From assembly GCA_003158415.1 (NCBI GenBank), contig PMJA01000101.1:4488-11108 (forward strand): a stretch of DNA of 6,621 nt. Reading direction: 5' to 3'. Under the pieces are notes generated by a model that worked only from the letters and a program-made list of their open reading frames with translations, was not told the origin of the DNA and did no database searches. The translations under genes were made by a program, and so were the position numbers. Positions 6,103-6,621 of the stretch are shown in pieces. This DNA comes from Methylobacter sp. GTDB taxonomy: Bacteria; Pseudomonadota; Gammaproteobacteria; Methylococcales; Methylomonadaceae. Numbering within the stretch: position 1 is the stretch's first letter; the number at the start of each line of letters is the position of its first letter.

Positions 6103-6621
6103 GATTGTTACCTTTTTGTCGATGTCGGCTATGGCAGAGCCGGTCATCGTGGTTTTAGGCGATAGTATCAGCGCCGGTTACGGAATTGAAGTGGAACAAG
6201 GCTGGGTGGCTTTATTACAGCAAAAACTGCTTAAAACCCATAGCCGTTACCGCATCAGCAATGCCAGCATCAGCGGAGAGGCCACCGCCGGAGGACTGGC
6301 ACGTCTCGATTCGATATTAACTACACAGCAACCCGCTATTCTTTTGCTGCAACTGGGCGCTAATGACGGCTTGCGCGGCCTGTCGCCCGTTGAAATGAAA
6401 AACAATCTTGCCGAAATAACCCACCGAGCCCAAGCAGCGGGGGCAAAAGTGTTGCTGCTGGGCATGAAAATCCCGCCCAATTACGGCAAGCGCTACGTTG
6501 ATATGTTCTACAACATTTATCCGCAATTGTCTAAAGAACTGAATATCCCGTTAATCCCTTTTTTGCTGGAAGATGTCGCATTGGATAAAAACCTGATGCA
6601 AGCCGACGGACTACACCCCAA
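6080..6621 (+). CDS. tesA: Periplasmic GDSL (SGNH) esterase / acyl-CoA thioesterase I, 3' truncated by window
   Basis: The first 180 codons of a protein of about 205 residues (E. coli TesA precursor is 208); the frame is open to the window end. Residues 1-19 are a Sec signal peptide (K3, hydrophobic core, cleavage after SAMA), so the enzyme acts in the periplasm. All SGNH blocks are present: GDSIS (27-31) with nucleophile S29, which becomes Ser10 of the mature form as in E. coli TesA; the NASISGE block with oxyanion G66; GAND (93-96) with N95; and DGLHP (176-180) with catalytic D176 and H179. The family hydrolyses acyl-CoA, lysophospholipid and ester substrates (multifunctional TesA/TAP). An in-frame TGA at 6068-6070 excludes an earlier start. 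A weak GAG lies 8 nt before the ATG. It is divergent from and overlaps ybbA, whose complex with YbbP is its likely partner. The last few residues are outside the window. Confidence 0.95.
   Translation, partial: MFKFLFAMIVTFLSMSAMAEPVIVVLGDSISAGYGIEVEQGWVALLQQKLLKTHSRYRISNASISGEATAGGLARLDSILTTQQPAILLLQLGANDGLRGLSPVEMKNNLAEITHRAQAAGAKVLLLGMKIPPNYGKRYVDMFYNIYPQLSKELNIPLIPFLLEDVALDKNLMQADGLHP
6111..6117 (-). promoter_or_regulatory. Ribosome binding site deciding the ybbA start
   Basis: AAAAAGG on the minus strand, ending 8 nt before the ATG at 6102. Neither of the other two candidate ybbA starts has a comparable site. It lies within the tesA signal-peptide codons. Confidence 0.65.

Noticed and set aside
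6103..6147. Longer ybbA start at 6147 adding 15 residues.
   Set aside because: The added residues do not resemble a YbbA N-terminus and the ATG at 6102 has a clear ribosome binding site 8 nt upstream.
6162..6167. TACTAT on the minus strand as a ybbA -10 element.
   Set aside because: It matches only 4 of 6 positions and has no recognisable -35 partner, so I do not call a promoter.

Overview
The window looks like chromosomal DNA from a Gram-negative bacterium, most likely a gammaproteobacterium. The main reason is the divergent tesA / ybbA-ybbP arrangement, which is characteristic of that class, together with a lipobox-bearing glycine-zipper lipoprotein that implies an outer membrane. I cannot fix the genus from sequence alone. 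Coding density is high: every gene is intact except tesA, which is cut by the right edge. There is no tRNA, rRNA, CRISPR array or recognisable transposase.

Right part (about 2909-6621): tesA, a periplasmic GDSL (SGNH) esterase/thioesterase, runs rightwards from 6080 and leaves the window. Head-to-head with it, ybbA (ABC ATPase) and ybbP (ten-pass FtsX-like permease) run leftwards and are joined by a 4-bp ATGA overlap. The best-supported ybbA start lies inside the tesA signal-peptide region, so the two genes overlap by 23 bp at their 5' ends. Together they form the YbbAP-TesA module: a mechanotransmission-type ABC complex of the inner membrane paired with a periplasmic lipid-type hydrolase.

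Middle (2296-2908): a small glycine-zipper lipoprotein gene lies 72 bp behind ybbP on the same strand. Between it and the next gene are 145 bp with no gene, which hold a striking 70-bp imperfect palindrome (2323-2392), a weak possible terminator and a possible four-codon leader ORF.

Left part (2-2295): a two-gene operon with another 4-bp ATGA overlap. The first gene encodes a six-pass, voltage-sensor-bearing K+ channel with one cytoplasmic RCK (TrkA-N/TrkA-C) unit. The second encodes a free-standing soluble RCK protein with a degenerate nucleotide-binding loop. The likely reading is a channel whose gating ring is built from a fused RCK and a separately encoded, possibly ligand-blind RCK subunit. 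This is the least ordinary feature of the window and the best candidate for something not fully described.
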